Assembly: GCA_002946415.1 (NCBI GenBank)
Contig: NJPS01000046.1
Coordinates: 2,170,001 to 2,234,000 of the forward strand
Origin: Rutstroemia sp. NJR-2017a BVV2
Taxonomy: Eukaryota > Ascomycota > Leotiomycetes > Helotiales > Rutstroemiaceae
Length of the DNA stretch: 64,000 nucleotides
Direction: 5' to 3'
The notes beneath the pieces were generated by a model. That model worked only from the letters and a program-made list of their open reading frames with translations. It had not been told where the DNA came from and made no database searches. The position numbers and the translations under genes were made by a program. Shown one piece after another: positions 31,051 through 42,500 of the stretch; position 1 is the first letter of the stretch, and the number at the start of each line of letters is the position of its first letter.

Positions 31051-32946
31051 ATGACACGGAAATATTTATCAGATTTAAAGCGCAAAGATCTATTTCAAAC
31101 GAAAGGATACATCAATGGAGAATGGGTTGAAGCGAATTCCGGGAAGACATTCGATGTCATAAATCCTGCAACTATGGAGAAACTTGCCACCATTCCAGAA
31201 ATGGGTCAACCAGAAACAGTACTAGCCATCGATGCAGCACATGAATCATTCAAAACATTCAAGAAAACCACTGGAAGACAAAGAGCACGCATGCTGCGAA
31301 AATGGAATGACCTATGTCTGGAGCATATCGATGATCTAGCCCTCATAATAACCTTAGAGAATGGAAAGACATTGACAGAAGCAAAAGGGGAGGTTACTTA
31401 CGCAGCATCTTTCCTGGAGTGGTTCGCAGGAGAAGCCGAAAGGACCCATGGAGAAGTTGTACCAGTTGCAAACCCGAATCAAAGGATCTTAACATTCCAG
31501 CAGCCATTGGGTGTCGCTGCCTGCTTGGCGCCCTGGAATTTCCCAGTTGCTATGATCGCAAGAAAAGTCGGAGCAGCACTGGCTGCCGGATGTACGACAG
31601 GTTGGCGCAATCCCACCAAACCTATGAGCTCAACTAACCTTGCAGTATGGAAACCTGCCGGAGAAACGCCTCTGAGTTGCCTCGCTCAAGCTGTCTTAGC
31701 ACATGAAGCAGGTTTCCCCAAGGGTGTGATCAACATTATAACGACACTTGACCTAGTAGCGGAAGTGGGAAAAGAATTATGCACCAACAAGTTTGTGAAA
31801 AAGTTGAGCTTCACTGGTAGCACGCGAGTGGGTAAGCTGCTGGCCGAACAATGTGCTGCGAGCTTGAAGAAGTTGAGCTTGGAACTGGGAGGAAATAGCC
31901 CATTTATCGTCTTTGATGATGCGAAACTCGATACCGCCGTGGAAGCTTGCATTCTTGCCAAGTTTAGAAACTCTGGACAGACATGTGTAACTGCTAACCG
32001 CATCATGGTCCAAGCTGGGATCTATAAGAAGTTCACCAAAGCCCTAACAAAACGGATCGAGGGGCTGAAGGTAGGGAATGGTACGGAAGAAGGTGTATTC
32101 ATTGGACCGTTGACACACGAAAGAGCAGTGGATAAAGCCATGAATCACATCAACGGTATGTTGCGTGGAAGGCCGGCACACAAGTGCTGATCGAAGACAG
32201 ATGCAAAGAAACACGGTGGACAAGTTGTCCTTGGAGGTAACCCAATGGATGGAATGGGCGGATATTTCCTCGAACCGACTGTGATCAAGAACATGACGCG
32301 CGAAATGTTGACGACTCGCGAAGAAGTATTTGCGCCTGTGGTTGGGTACGTCCGCAACTTTCGCAGCGTCGCGTCATCCACTAATCCCCCGCAGCTTGTA
32401 TACATTTCAGACGGAAGAGGAAGCAATTGATATGGCGAATGATTGTGATGTTGGATTGGGTGCATTCATCGTCACGGAGAGTATTTCGAGGTCTTGGAGA
32501 GTAACAGAAGCTCTGGAAGTAGGAATGGTCGGCGTGAATCTGGGTCTGTTAAGTGGTGAGTACACACAGCGTTGCGGAGCAAAGACTGTAGCGCAAGTGA
32601 GGCTCTCCTCGCGATCAGACGCCGGCAAGTGTCCCGAGAAATGCCTGAAGATGCGCTGCCCTCGTCGAAAACTGCTTCTTGTTTGGCTGCTTCATCATCA
32701 GTACTTTATACCGTCAGCGTCGATGGTTTCTTTATGCGACATCAGCCACTTTGGCCCCAACTCTTCATCCATCCCCTCAGCTACCCCGCCATAATATTTG
32801 CATTTTAATTGCTAATCCTTATCGTCTTAGCTTGCGAAAGCCCGTTCGGTGGAGTGAAAGAGAGTGGGTATGGTCGCGAAGGGGGCCGACACGGAATTCA
32901 AGAATATCTGACAACCAAATCAATGTTGATAAACGTCGCAGAATAG
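31051..32946 (+). CDS. Succinate-semialdehyde dehydrogenase (NAD(P)+)
   Basis: Aldehyde dehydrogenase that oxidises succinic semialdehyde to succinate, the last step of GABA and gamma-hydroxybutyrate breakdown; 493 residues, the usual length. Exons 31051-31600, 31646-32155, 32201-32345, 32395-32555, 32831-32946, all in phase. Motifs: APWNFPVAMIARKVGAALAAGC, VWKPAGETPLSC (restored by removing intron 1), FTGSTRVGKLL, LELGGNSPFIVF with the general-base Glu, and NSGQTCVTANR with the catalytic Cys. The C-terminus has EEVFAPVVGLYTF, VGVNLGLLS and ESPFGGVKESGYGREGG. Intron 1 is 45 bp with no stop, so unspliced RNA stays in frame. Intron 4 is 275 bp, several times longer than the others. ALDH membership is certain; SSADH specificity is strongly suggested by the ESGYGREGG-type C-terminal motif and context. 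Confidence 0.9.
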
Positions 32947-34186
32947 CTGGATTGTATTGTATGCGTCGCAGGAACAGAGGACAGACGGGATGGGAGGTAT
33001 CGATATCGCTCATGAGACCACCCCATTTGCATTTGCATTTTCGTGTCGTCACGGCATTTTTTGACCTTCAATGATCGTTTGATAACTCCATCTGGAAAGG
33101 CTTCGCACGAGAGATCATGAGCACCGAATGAATCACAAACAAAAAACACAATTCAGGCCTCACCCAAGACATCCCATAACCTTACCGGCTCGTCAATCGC
33201 GGTTATCGACCTCCATCAGTTGTAAGATGCCTTCGTATCGGCACGTTCAGATTACCAAGCTCGTAGGCAGATGGAATCGGGGCCAATCGCTGATCCGGTG
33301 GGCATTTTCGTTCGATGACTGGATGGCCACCATGGCTCAGGTGCCTGACCAGGAATCGTGATTCAGCTGTGACCATGTTTTAGTTGGGTTTGGTGGGTCA
33401 AAACCACGGGCGTTGCGGGTATTCTGCCACTCACTCGCTGAATGTGCACGATGCGATGTGTGTGAGGCCAAGGCTGAGGGACAAAGAAGCAAATAAGATT
33501 GGAGTCCTCAATGGCCCCTTTTCGCACATTCTTTTCAAAAGGATTGCGTGTGATTTCGGGTCTCTTATTGTGATTGATGCTCCATGCATGAATTGCCATT
33601 TGCAGATAATTTTAACTTGGGGCTTCGATATCTTACTAAGCCCACACAGTCAGGCTGGCGAGGCGAGAAAAAGAACACAAAGGCCCCAAGAGCACCAAAG
33701 CACGCACAAAAGCACACAAAAACAAGGAAGATCAGCCCTCAACATCCCTGGACTTCACCTAAAAGATTTCAGATTTCGGATTTCAGCCCCGGGAGATCCA
33801 CCCACAGCCCTCCAACCCCAGGAAAAACGGGAAAGCACCACCACCACCAGCGATCGATAGCCAAACAGCCAAACAGCCAAACCGCCAAACCCAGCAACCG
33901 AAAAAAATAATAATTAAAGTCCAGAATCCTCCTCCGCTCACTCTCCTCCTTCATTTCACCCCTCTACCTTTAAAGGCAGACAAACCACCTCCTCAATTCC
34001 CCCTCCCCCTAGCAAGCAACAATATCTACATTCATTTCACCAGCAAATGCATATCGACAGAAACAATATCGACGTCTTTTCTTTTAGCCTGAGCAACCTG
34101 ATGCGCGCATCACAGAACCATCAAAAACTGCACCGAAATTATCGTTCCCAAATCCGAGCTGACGCTGAGCGACGACGAGGAGCACC
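32947..34186. other. Intergenic and probable long kinase leader
   Basis: No gene supported. An 8-bp tandem motif (GCCAAACA-like) repeats at about 33859-33892. Pyrimidine-rich sequence at 33925-34010 precedes the kinase and looks like a promoter/leader; a long 5' UTR is plausible because no ATG-proximal TATA was seen. Confidence 0.4.
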
Positions 34187-35704
34187 ATGAACAAATCACA
34201 GCAGCCCCCAGCTATTACCACCATTCGAGGCTTCCAAACCCCAACTGCCTCTGGGGATGAGGATTCCGATTATGGGTGTAATACTCCTGCAAGATACGTC
34301 CACAAAATCAACGATGTTGTCAGCGCAAACTGCAGTCCCTCTTTGAAACCATTTACTTCTCCCGGCATGGGCGGCATTAGCAAATTGAAGTTACAGCTAG
34401 ACACCCTGAGCATAGCAAACGAGTCCAGATCCAATTCCCTGATCCGGAATCAATTTCGGTCGCACCCGCAAAGCAGTACAGCTACTTCCGACGAATTGAG
34501 CGACGATGAACGATCCGATAGTACCAGCTATGAAATACCTTTGGAGCACGACTTCGTCAGTGAAAGCATGCGCGAACGACCAATGTTTGGTGCGATTGAA
34601 GGCGGATTGGTGCAAGATACTGTCGCTAGAAAGATGATGGCGGACGACTTCGAATCGCTACGATGCCTAGGCAAAGGAACATTCGGCACGGTTATTTTGG
34701 TCAAACAAAAGGCGACCGGTAGACTTTTTGCGCAGAAACAATTCAAGAAAGCCTCCTTGACTGTTCACAAGAGATTGGTGGAGCAGACAAAGACTGAAAG
34801 AAGTATCCTCGAAAGCGTCAATCGACACCCATTTGTCGTCAAATTGTTCTATGCCTTCCAAGACCACGAGAAATTATACTTGATTCTAGAGTATGCCCAG
34901 GGAGGAGAATTGTTCACTCATTTAGCGCAAGAGCGCATGTTTACGGAAGAAGTAGCATCATTCTACATGGCGGAGATGGTTTTGGCGCTGGAGCATCTCC
35001 ACCAAAATCTGGGAGTCGTCTATCGCGACCTCAAGCCCGAGAACTGCTTACTGGATGCCGACGGACATCTTCTGCTTACGGACTTTGGGCTCAGCAAGGT
35101 TGCTGTAGATGAAAATGACAAATGCAACTCCATGCTTGGGACCGTCGAATACATGGCTCCTGAAATTATTCTTGGGCAAAAATACGGCATGGCTGTCGAT
35201 TGGTGGTCATTTGGTGCCCTCGGGTTCGACCTTTTGACTGGCAGCCCGCCATTCCAAGGTCAAAATCACGCCAAGATCCAGGAAAGAATCGTCAAGCAGA
35301 AGCTCGTTCTACCATATTTCCTCGGCCCAGATGCAAAAGACCTCCTAACTCGTCTGCTTCGCAAAGAACCCGCGAAGCGACTCGGAGCCCGTATGCCGAA
35401 AGATCTAATCACCATTCAAAAACACCGATTCTTCCGCAGAATCGATTGGAAGAAACTCGCAAAGAGAGAGCTCAAAGCACCTATTCAACCACTCATCACA
35501 GATCCGGAACTCGCGGAAAACTTCTCAGAGGAGTTCACGGAGATGTCGTTGAGTCCTGTCTTGACCACTCACAGTGGAGTGCCTTGGAGCGCGACGTCGG
35601 CGAATGAGAATAATCCTTTTGGGGGGTTTTCGTATGTTGCGAGTAAAAGTTTGTTGGATTCGAATGGGTTTATGGGGATGAATCAGAATGGTTTGATGGC
35701 TTGA
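34187..35704 (+). CDS. AGC-family serine/threonine kinase, Psk1/S6K-like
   Basis: Intronless, 505 residues. Predicted cytosolic kinase of the AGC group, most like fission yeast Psk1 and ribosomal S6 kinases, which act downstream of TORC1 and PDK1. About 150 residues of disordered Ser-rich N-terminus precede the catalytic domain: LGKGTFGTVILVKQ (Gly loop), AQKQFKK (ATP-binding Lys), YRDLKPENCLL (catalytic loop), DFGLSKV (metal binding), and activation loop NSMLGTVEYMAPE. The AGC C-tail ends in the hydrophobic motif NPFGGFSYV, with Ser at the TORC1-type phosphorylation site. All catalytic residues are present, so it should be active. Assignment as a Psk1 orthologue is by overall pattern only. 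Confidence 0.88.
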   Translation: MNKSQQPPAITTIRGFQTPTASGDEDSDYGCNTPARYVHKINDVVSANCSPSLKPFTSPGMGGISKLKLQLDTLSIANESRSNSLIRNQFRSHPQSSTATSDELSDDERSDSTSYEIPLEHDFVSESMRERPMFGAIEGGLVQDTVARKMMADDFESLRCLGKGTFGTVILVKQKATGRLFAQKQFKKASLTVHKRLVEQTKTERSILESVNRHPFVVKLFYAFQDHEKLYLILEYAQGGELFTHLAQERMFTEEVASFYMAEMVLALEHLHQNLGVVYRDLKPENCLLDADGHLLLTDFGLSKVAVDENDKCNSMLGTVEYMAPEIILGQKYGMAVDWWSFGALGFDLLTGSPPFQGQNHAKIQERIVKQKLVLPYFLGPDAKDLLTRLLRKEPAKRLGARMPKDLITIQKHRFFRRIDWKKLAKRELKAPIQPLITDPELAENFSEEFTEMSLSPVLTTHSGVPWSATSANENNPFGGFSYVASKSLLDSNGFMGMNQNGLMA

Positions 35705-36236
35705 TTAGGGTAGATGTATCGTGCAGAAGGGTTCGGTGCGAGGGTCGGTCGGTCTATCTTTATTGGAGTATGATGAGATAAAAAGTACTGTGCTGTACCT
35801 AGATCTGGGTCTTAGAACTAGATCGTAGATGAGTGGATTGTGTTTGGCGTTGGTTTGTTTCTTGGTTAGGGTAGGAAAAGTGATAATGGCTTGGTCTGTT
35901 TTGGACTATGGGATGGGTGGATTAATGGTTATGAATCAGGTAGAGAGAATACAAATTGATTGTTCTGCTTCCTACGAAATGCATTCGTCCTTAACATGAG
36001 ACGTGATGGTATATGATTTCATTGCTCGTGATTTCTTGCTTCCATGTAAGCTTAGCTTCACCAAATGCACGTGCAGACGCGAGCATTTTGGAGGGGCATT
36101 CACCCACCAGCCACCACACCACCGCGTACCCGAGATGTCAATAACGTCACTATAAAGCTTACTTTCTGGATCTCCAATCCAAACCATCAACTCCCAAATA
36201 ACAACACTTGTATCACATCACATCATAATATCAAAA
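35705..36236. other. Intergenic, nothing recognised
   Basis: Kinase 3' UTR followed by the promoter of the epimerase-like gene. TATAAAG-like sequence near 36150 (CACTATAAAGC), about 85 bp before the ATG, is a candidate TATA box. Confidence 0.4.
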
Positions 36237-37380
36237 ATGGTAAGTTAGCAAATTAACCCAGCGCAACTCAATCCCCTCCCCTTTTCTCCCTTCCCCCCTC
36301 CCTCCCACCACAAATAATAACTCACCTCCCTCCCCCCTCAGGGCGGCGGCACTAATCCACCCCAACCCCTTCCTCAATCCCCTCTCCTCCCCCCATCCCC
36401 ACAATCCCCCTCCAAGCCACTCGACATCCTCATCCTCGGCGCCGGCTGGACCTCCACCTTCCTGATCCCACTCCTGCGCGAACGCAACCTCACCCACGCA
36501 GCCACCACCACCACCGGGCGGGACGGAACCCTGAAATTCAAATTCGATCCCGAGGTCCCGGATACGGAGTTAAAAGAACAGTTAAAGAGTTTGCCTACCG
36601 CAAGAGGAGTGCTGATTACGTTTCCTCTACGAGGAAAAGGTGTGGTGGGGAGGTTGGTTGGGGGGTATAAGGAGACTCATTCTTTGCCCGAGGGTGGAAA
36701 TGGGGAGGAGGGAGAGGATGGGGCTCAAGACTTCCATTTCATTCAATTAGGTAGCACGGGCATATGGTCGATCGAGGGGCAGGAGCAATGGGTGACGCGA
36801 CACTCGGCCTACGATAAAGGAGACGCGCGCGCGGTAGCAGAAGATGAATTGTTGGCGCTAGGAGGGTGTGTTTTGAATCTGAGTGGGTTGTGGGGTGGAG
36901 ACAGATTGGTCAGGCATTGGATTGATAGGGTGGCGGGAACGAAGGAGGTGTTGGCGGGGAAGAAGAGTTTGCATATGGTGCATGGGGTTGATGTGGCGAG
37001 GGGAGTGGTGGGGGTTTTGGAGGGTTGGGATAAGGGGAAGGCGAGCGGGGAGAGATGGGTGAGTGAGGGGTTTTGTTTTCTTGTTTTCCTCTGGCTTGGA
37101 CTTGGGGGTTCGAAGGGGAGTTTAGCTAATAATATCACAGATGCTAACAGACCTCATGGTCTACGACTGGTGGGAGCTGATCTTGGGGTATGCGGGGCAG
37201 ATAGATGAAGAGAATGGAGATAGGGAGAGGGAGGGGAAACAGATTAAGTGGATTGGGGAGTTGATGGAGGAGCAGGGGGCGAGGGCGTTGCCGAGGAGTA
37301 TGGAGGAGTTGGGGAGGTGCTATGATTCGAGGGAGTTTTGGAATACGTTTGGGATTATGCCGGTTAGGGGGAGGGTTTAG
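36237..37380 (+). CDS. Atypical NAD(P)-binding epimerase-like protein
   Basis: 319 residues of the atypical SDR/NAD-dependent epimerase class found in fungi; function unknown. Exon 1 is only the ATG (36237-36239), followed by GTAAGT; intron 1 runs 36240-36341; exon 2 36342-37058; intron 37059-37140; exon 3 37141-37380. The phase-0 joins give MGGGTNPPQP..., a Pro/Ser-rich lead, then the Rossmann strand LDILILGAGWTSTFLIPLLR (GxGWTxxF). Later come RGVLITFPL, GCVLNLSGLWGG, KKSLHMVHGVDVARGVVGVLE and DLMVYDWWELI, the pattern of YeeZ/SDR_a5-like proteins. The usual YxxxK is absent, as expected for atypical members. The coding strand changes from C-rich to strongly G-rich around 36600. Confidence 0.78.
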
Positions 37381-38129
37381 TGGGTGGGGAGGAAATGGGG
37401 GGATAGAGAGGGGAGGGAAGGGGAAGGGAAGTGGAAGGGGAAAGAAATGGAAGGGAGGTGAAGAGGGGGGAAGAAAAGGGAAAGGATGATGGAGAGGGAT
37501 GGAGATTTCGGTGGTTAAATGAAATAGCACTGGAGAGCTAGACTCAAGAGTGTTATATTACGATGAAAACGTGAGGTTCTGATGGGATATTTCGTCCCTC
37601 TGTTCGTTCGAAGAAAAAAGGCACTCGAAGTGCAGATATTAACCACAAGATATATGCATGAAGTGTATCATATAGTGAGAAAAACTAGTTTTCTAAAGAG
37701 ATATTTCATCCTTTTGTGCAGAGCAACGAAAATTAGTCGAAGCGCAGGAAGTATTCACGATATATATGAATAAAGTGCTTGGTGAGAAGCTCAGCATGCG
37801 AAATACAGTGAGGTTGAGAGTACCGAGAAACTTACTGAGTGACGAGTGGAGATTCGTAAAAACTTCTTAGATGTGAGCACGGAGAGGGAGCGAGGGGGCG
37901 GGGATATCGAAAGAACACTTAGCGGAGCCTTGGATTTGTTGCGGTAAATGTCAAAATTGTTAATATCTACCAAGAATTGATTCTTTCATGCTCATTCATT
38001 CGTTCATTCATTCATTACTTTAAATCTTCAGACTTCTGCATTACCATACAGCCACATTTGCTCCACCACACTACTTATACTCATATCTCTCTACAAGCCA
38101 CCTAATCCACCTCCCCCTTCCCCATTACC
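37381..38129. other. Intergenic with purine-rich and ATTC repeat tracts
   Basis: About 110 bases after the epimerase-like stop are almost pure purine, with a G-quadruplex-like run at 37410-37428. Near 37990-38015 is a short CATT/ATTC tetranucleotide repeat. No gene. Confidence 0.5.
37410..37428 (+). repeat. Potential G-quadruplex tract
   Basis: GGGGAGGGAAGGGGAAGGG has four runs of at least three G with 1-2 base loops, the classical quadruplex pattern. It lies in the probable 3' UTR of the epimerase-like gene, inside a longer polypurine stretch. Confidence 0.6.
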
Positions 38130-41100
38130 CTACGCCCACTTCAAAACCCAATCCTCAGCCCAAGCCCCACTCGCCGTCACATTATTCAACCCCTTAACCT
38201 CCAAAACCCTACTCTCCGCATCATACGTCCACCCACTACTCAAGCCCACCCCATTCAACGTCAGATTAGTGACCGCCGACGGCACACCCATGATCGTGAT
38301 ATTAGCCAGCGGATTGCTGTCTACGTATTCGCCGCGCGCGGACGCGTAGAGGGAGTTGTGTGTCATGGAGAACTGTTTATTATTTGTTAGCAAATGTATG
38401 TTTGTGTTTTAAAAACAGGATAGACTAGATTAGAGGATGCACTTACGTCAACCCAGAGCGTCGCATTAGGAGAAACCGACTCCCCATCATCCACATACAA
38501 ACTCCCACTCGCGGTCCCCTCAATACTTGACGCCACAATCAAACCCCAAGGATTCTGTCTGCATTCCCTCGTCGTCAACGCGGGTTCTTGGATTGGGAGC
38601 ACGCTCCCTCCACGCACGTACACCGGGATATGACCCAGCGGGGCATCGATGGTGATATTTTCTCCTGGTCCAGCAGTGATAGCGGATTGATTGTACCAAT
38701 CATACCAGATTTCTCCCTTCCCAGACCCAGGGAACACGCCGTTGACGGAGGTAGCGCCTTGTGCGAGCACGGGGGTAATCATAAGCGAAGACCCGAAGAG
38801 GAATTGCCTATCTGCGCTAGCAAGCGAAGGATCGTTGGGGAATTCCCACGCGAGGGCACGCATGACTGTTGAGCCGGTGGAGTGCGCGAGGTACATGGTT
38901 GTGTAGATGTAAGGGAGGAGGGTGTATCTAATCATCGCAGCGGTCTTGGTAGCTTCGGCTACAGAGGCCCAGCGATACGGTTCTTGCGGGATGGCGGCGA
39001 GCACATTGTGGTTGCGGTAGAAGGGGAAGAAGGCGGAGAGTTGCATCCAGCGGTTGCACAGCTCTTCGTCGGTGTTGCCGTTGAAGCCGCAGGTGTCGAC
39101 GCCGAACATGGGGATGCCGAAGAGGGAGAAGGAGAGGGCTTGCGGGATCGAGAAGAACATGTAGGCCCAGAGGGACGCGTTGTCGCCGCCCCAGTGACCG
39201 GCCCATTTACCGGATCCGGCAAAGGTGGAGCGTCCGATGATGAAGGGTCGCTTGGTTGGCCAGATGTTAAGGAGAGCGTGGTACGTGGCGTTGAGGATTT
39301 GGGTGCCGAATAGATTGTGGAAGTCGTATTCTTGGGTTCCTCCGTGATGGGTTGCGTTTGGTGAGACGGCATGGACATCTAGAGCTCCTTGGACGTTATT
39401 GATGACGTACGGAGGATATTCGATCGCACGAACTCCTGGAGTGGGTGTGGTACGCAGATAGGTTGTTGAAGTGGATGAAGCTTGTACGGCTGTGGCAGAT
39501 ACAGCTGCGGCTTGACTCGAGGCTGCAGCTGTGGCAGAAGCTGCTTCGGTGGCGTTCGTAAGATTGAATCCCTCGGGGTAACCGTAACCAATATTTCCTG
39601 GCTCGCCTGGAAGTTGGAATGGTGGATGCACGGGATTCAAAGTGACGTTTTTGCTACCACATGACCCAACGCAGAAAGATGAAACTTCACTCATATCGAT
39701 CCAGATACCATCGAACGAGACGTTCTGGTGCCAATATGTCATCTCATTCTTCCACCATTCAAAAGCACCCGTACCGTTCAACGTAGAACCAATCCAATCG
39801 GGGAAGACGGTGTAACCTGGCCACACAGATCCGATGTACAGACTGCCGTCAGGATTCAGCATGAAACTATCCGTCTCATTTCCTCGATTGAAAATTGGGT
39901 AAGCATCGCTTGAATTGTCTGGGTTAGGAATGTAGATTGCTGAATCCACGATTGGAACGTAGTGTTGACCGTTTGCGTGAAGTTTGGAAAGGAACTCAGC
40001 ACCCTCGGCGTATGGGAACGTGTTTTGATCATTCTCAAAGTCGCGATATTGATTCATGTAATCAATATCTGTCCAGATTGTCTCCAATGGAAGACCGAAG
40101 TTGGCAAACTCATCAACAACCTGGCCGAGTTCGGTCCAGTTCGCATAACCCCATCGACACTGGTGATATCCGAAGGTAAAGTATTGTTGCATCGCTGGAA
40201 GTCCAGTGGCACTCATCTGGTAGGCCTTAGTAACCTTTTCTTGGGTTGGTCCAGCATAGAAGTAGAGGTCAATGCTTCCACCGAGAGTTCTCCACGTGAT
40301 GTTGGATGGCTTCATCAAGATTTCTTGACCGTGTGCATTGCGGAGGTAGACACCATGGGTGTAAGAAACATATTCCGCAGTCAGGTTCGTGGCATTTGCT
40401 GCGTAGGTCAAGTTGCCGGTTGTTTCGTCAACCTCGTAATATCTGGTGTCTAGGTAAATTGGGTGATCGCCGTAAATGTTCTGATCGATAGGATCTCCAA
40501 CATCTGCCGCCCATAATGTACGGGTGAAGTTGTTGCCCATACGTAGGCCATGAATGACTTCGCCTAGACCGTAGAGGTTGTAATTCTCGGGCAGAGAGCT
40601 TGCGAACTCGACAAATTGATTCTCGAAAACCAATTGGGTCCCGCTGGTTGAGAAAATGATATCTCCAGTGGATTGACGAATTACTTGGAAGGAGAATGTT
40701 GGGTCATTGCTCCAGACAAAGTTGAGGTCATTGTCCAAAGTGGTAGAATTTGCATCGGCATCGATGGTTGGTTTGTCCACAAGAGCTTCCGGTAGGAGGA
40801 ACCATGAGCTGTTAGAGGCTCCGATATAGGTTGGCACGATTTCAACATGCAGACGATCATTTGACTGATACTCGACAGTGAGGTCGAGATATTCGACATC
40901 GGTTCCGTAGACGTTGCAAGCATCACCAGCCAGTGAGAGAGAAGCAGTCAGACCGTATGCTGTCCGCTTCACATTGGACGCAGTATAACCTGGACATACA
41001 TCCTGGGCATTGACGGCTTCAGGATCGTTGATGTTCGGTAGGAGAGGGACAGAGGCATCAACGGAAGCAGGAAGTGTAAAGATTTCTCGATAACTTGTCG

Positions 41101-41200
41101 TAGTGCTCGTGGAAGAACTTGTCGTCAACGATTGAGCCAGAGTTCCCGTGAGCAAGCTAGCTGCCAGTGCAGCCACGCTCACACCCATTTTGACTGCCAT
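38130..41200 (-). CDS. Secreted alpha-glucosidase, GH31
   Basis: Extracellular alpha-glucosidase of the AgdA/maltase type that releases glucose from maltose and starch oligomers; 998 residues. Exon 1 41200-38447, exon 2 38372-38130, with one 74-bp intron (38373-38446) giving LWVD-FSMTHNSLY in phase. The ATG at 41200 (MAVKMGVSVAALAASLLTGTLAQ) starts a signal peptide; the long frame further upstream is untranslated sequence. Substrate-site motifs: GFHQ-type FGYHQCRWGY, the nucleophile in DGIWIDMSEVSSFC, the acid/base in GRSTFAGSGKWAGHWGGDN, and FGVDTCGFNG, FFPFYRNHN. A Thr/Ala/Ser-rich insert (TEAASATAAASSQAAA...) between nucleophile and acid/base is usual in fungal members and is often a processing site. 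Many N-glycosylation sequons. A TATATAAG box lies on the minus strand at 41277-41284, about 80 bp upstream. Confidence 0.95.
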
Positions 41201-41276
41201 ACTTTTTTGACCTCCGTGGGAGTAAAGATGGTAGATGAAATGGAAGAGAACGAGGATGGGAGGGAACAGCCACGCA

Positions 41277-41284
41277 CTTATATA
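41277..41284 (-). promoter_or_regulatory. TATA box of alpha-glucosidase gene
   Basis: TATATAAG on the minus strand, about 80 bp upstream of the ATG at 41200. Position and sequence fit a core promoter element; not tested. Confidence 0.45.
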
Positions 41285-42500
41285 CACAGCAGAGTGGAGA
41301 GGGAATGGGGTGAAAAGGGACCATGAGGAGTATCCCGAATCATTTATGCCAGTATAAAATGAGTAGACATCCTCGGTACTCCGCACTACTCCAGCCACCC
41401 CGCAAAAGTGGCCCGCCAACCAGAACCACGTCATAAATGGGTTTACCTTGGGTTTCCCTTTGGCGACTTGTAAACTAACGTTGAGATGCAAGGACGGCTT
41501 GACTACTCACTCTGGACAGGTAGAGCTCGAGAAGGGCCGAAAAGAAGCTGCAATGTAGGACCGAGAAGAGTCTGTCTGCAAGGGGCGCGGAACCCGTTTA
41601 CCAGGGAACCTGTCTATGGACGCTGGAGGCTTTCGTAAGTGCAAGTCAATCCGGTTAACGTTATGCCAAACTGTGTTTGGTAGTGTGATGCTATGGCTGC
41701 CAATGCTATTCTACAGAGACTTAGCATGATCCGTCGTGGATCTGCGCAGTAAAGTTGCTGCCATCTTACCAACAGCGGTCCACCGATTGGTAGAAATCGA
41801 TGTCATTAGGCGGTCAATGGCTCACTTCAGAGTTGCGAGTCTGTAGTAAAGTGGGAGAAGGTTAGAGGGTGAAATGAGGAAGGCTTCGAAAGCCTTTCGA
41901 TGTTGGGTATTGAGGGGAGAACGAGGAGAGAAAACTGCTCGAAGCTCGAAGCTCGAAGCTCGCTGGAAATAAGGAAGTCGGCGAAAATTTGATTCGAGTG
42001 TGGGGAACATTCTGTGCTTCCCCAGTACCCCAGCCGATCCAGTATTGGAGAGCGACCGGGGGTTCGGCCGCTTTCCGGAACAATGATGTGGGGGAACAGT
42101 GGATAGTGGGTGATCTTCATGACGCTTTGGCGAACATTTTTCCGAAAAATATCGCGACACCAGAACTTTTGTGCGACATTTGCGCGACATTTTCAATGCA
42201 ATTAATCCACGATGTAGCACCGCATGTTAAATGTTGAGCGGACGACGAAGAATCGCATCTGTCATATGTGGGTTGGCAGGAAATCCCCAGCACCAGCCAG
42301 TCTCAGCGCCCACCAGCAGATCTTCGCACCTTCAAGACACGGGAATTTGGAGTTTACCGAGCCGACTCTATTCCGTCCCAACGATGGACAGATCCCACAT
42401 CTCGTATCGTGGCAGGTTTGTCGGCGGGGACGGTCTGCAAGGTTAGCACCTGGTCCTTATGTTTCCTGCTACCAACGATTCCTTGACGTAAAGGATCTCT
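41285..42500. other. Intergenic, small tandem repeat
   Basis: No gene supported. Contains three to four copies of a 7-bp unit (CTCGAAG) at about 41937-41962. Confidence 0.4.

Noticed and set aside
32556..32830. Extra coding sequence within the 275-bp SSADH intron
   Set aside because: Frames there show no ALDH sequence, and the flanking exons join in phase at VGVNLGLLS-ACESPFGG.
37144..37530. Pro/Leu-rich minus-strand frame of 128 codons
   Set aside because: Antisense of the G-rich last exon and polypurine tract of the epimerase-like gene; low complexity only.
38882..39313. 143-codon plus-strand frame and neighbours
   Set aside because: Shadow of the GH31 alpha-glucosidase, whose catalytic motifs lie on the other strand.
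41201..41491. N-terminal extension of the GH31 protein from the longer open frame
   Set aside because: It would place a non-signal sequence before an excellent signal peptide, and the TATA box at 41277-41284 lies inside it.
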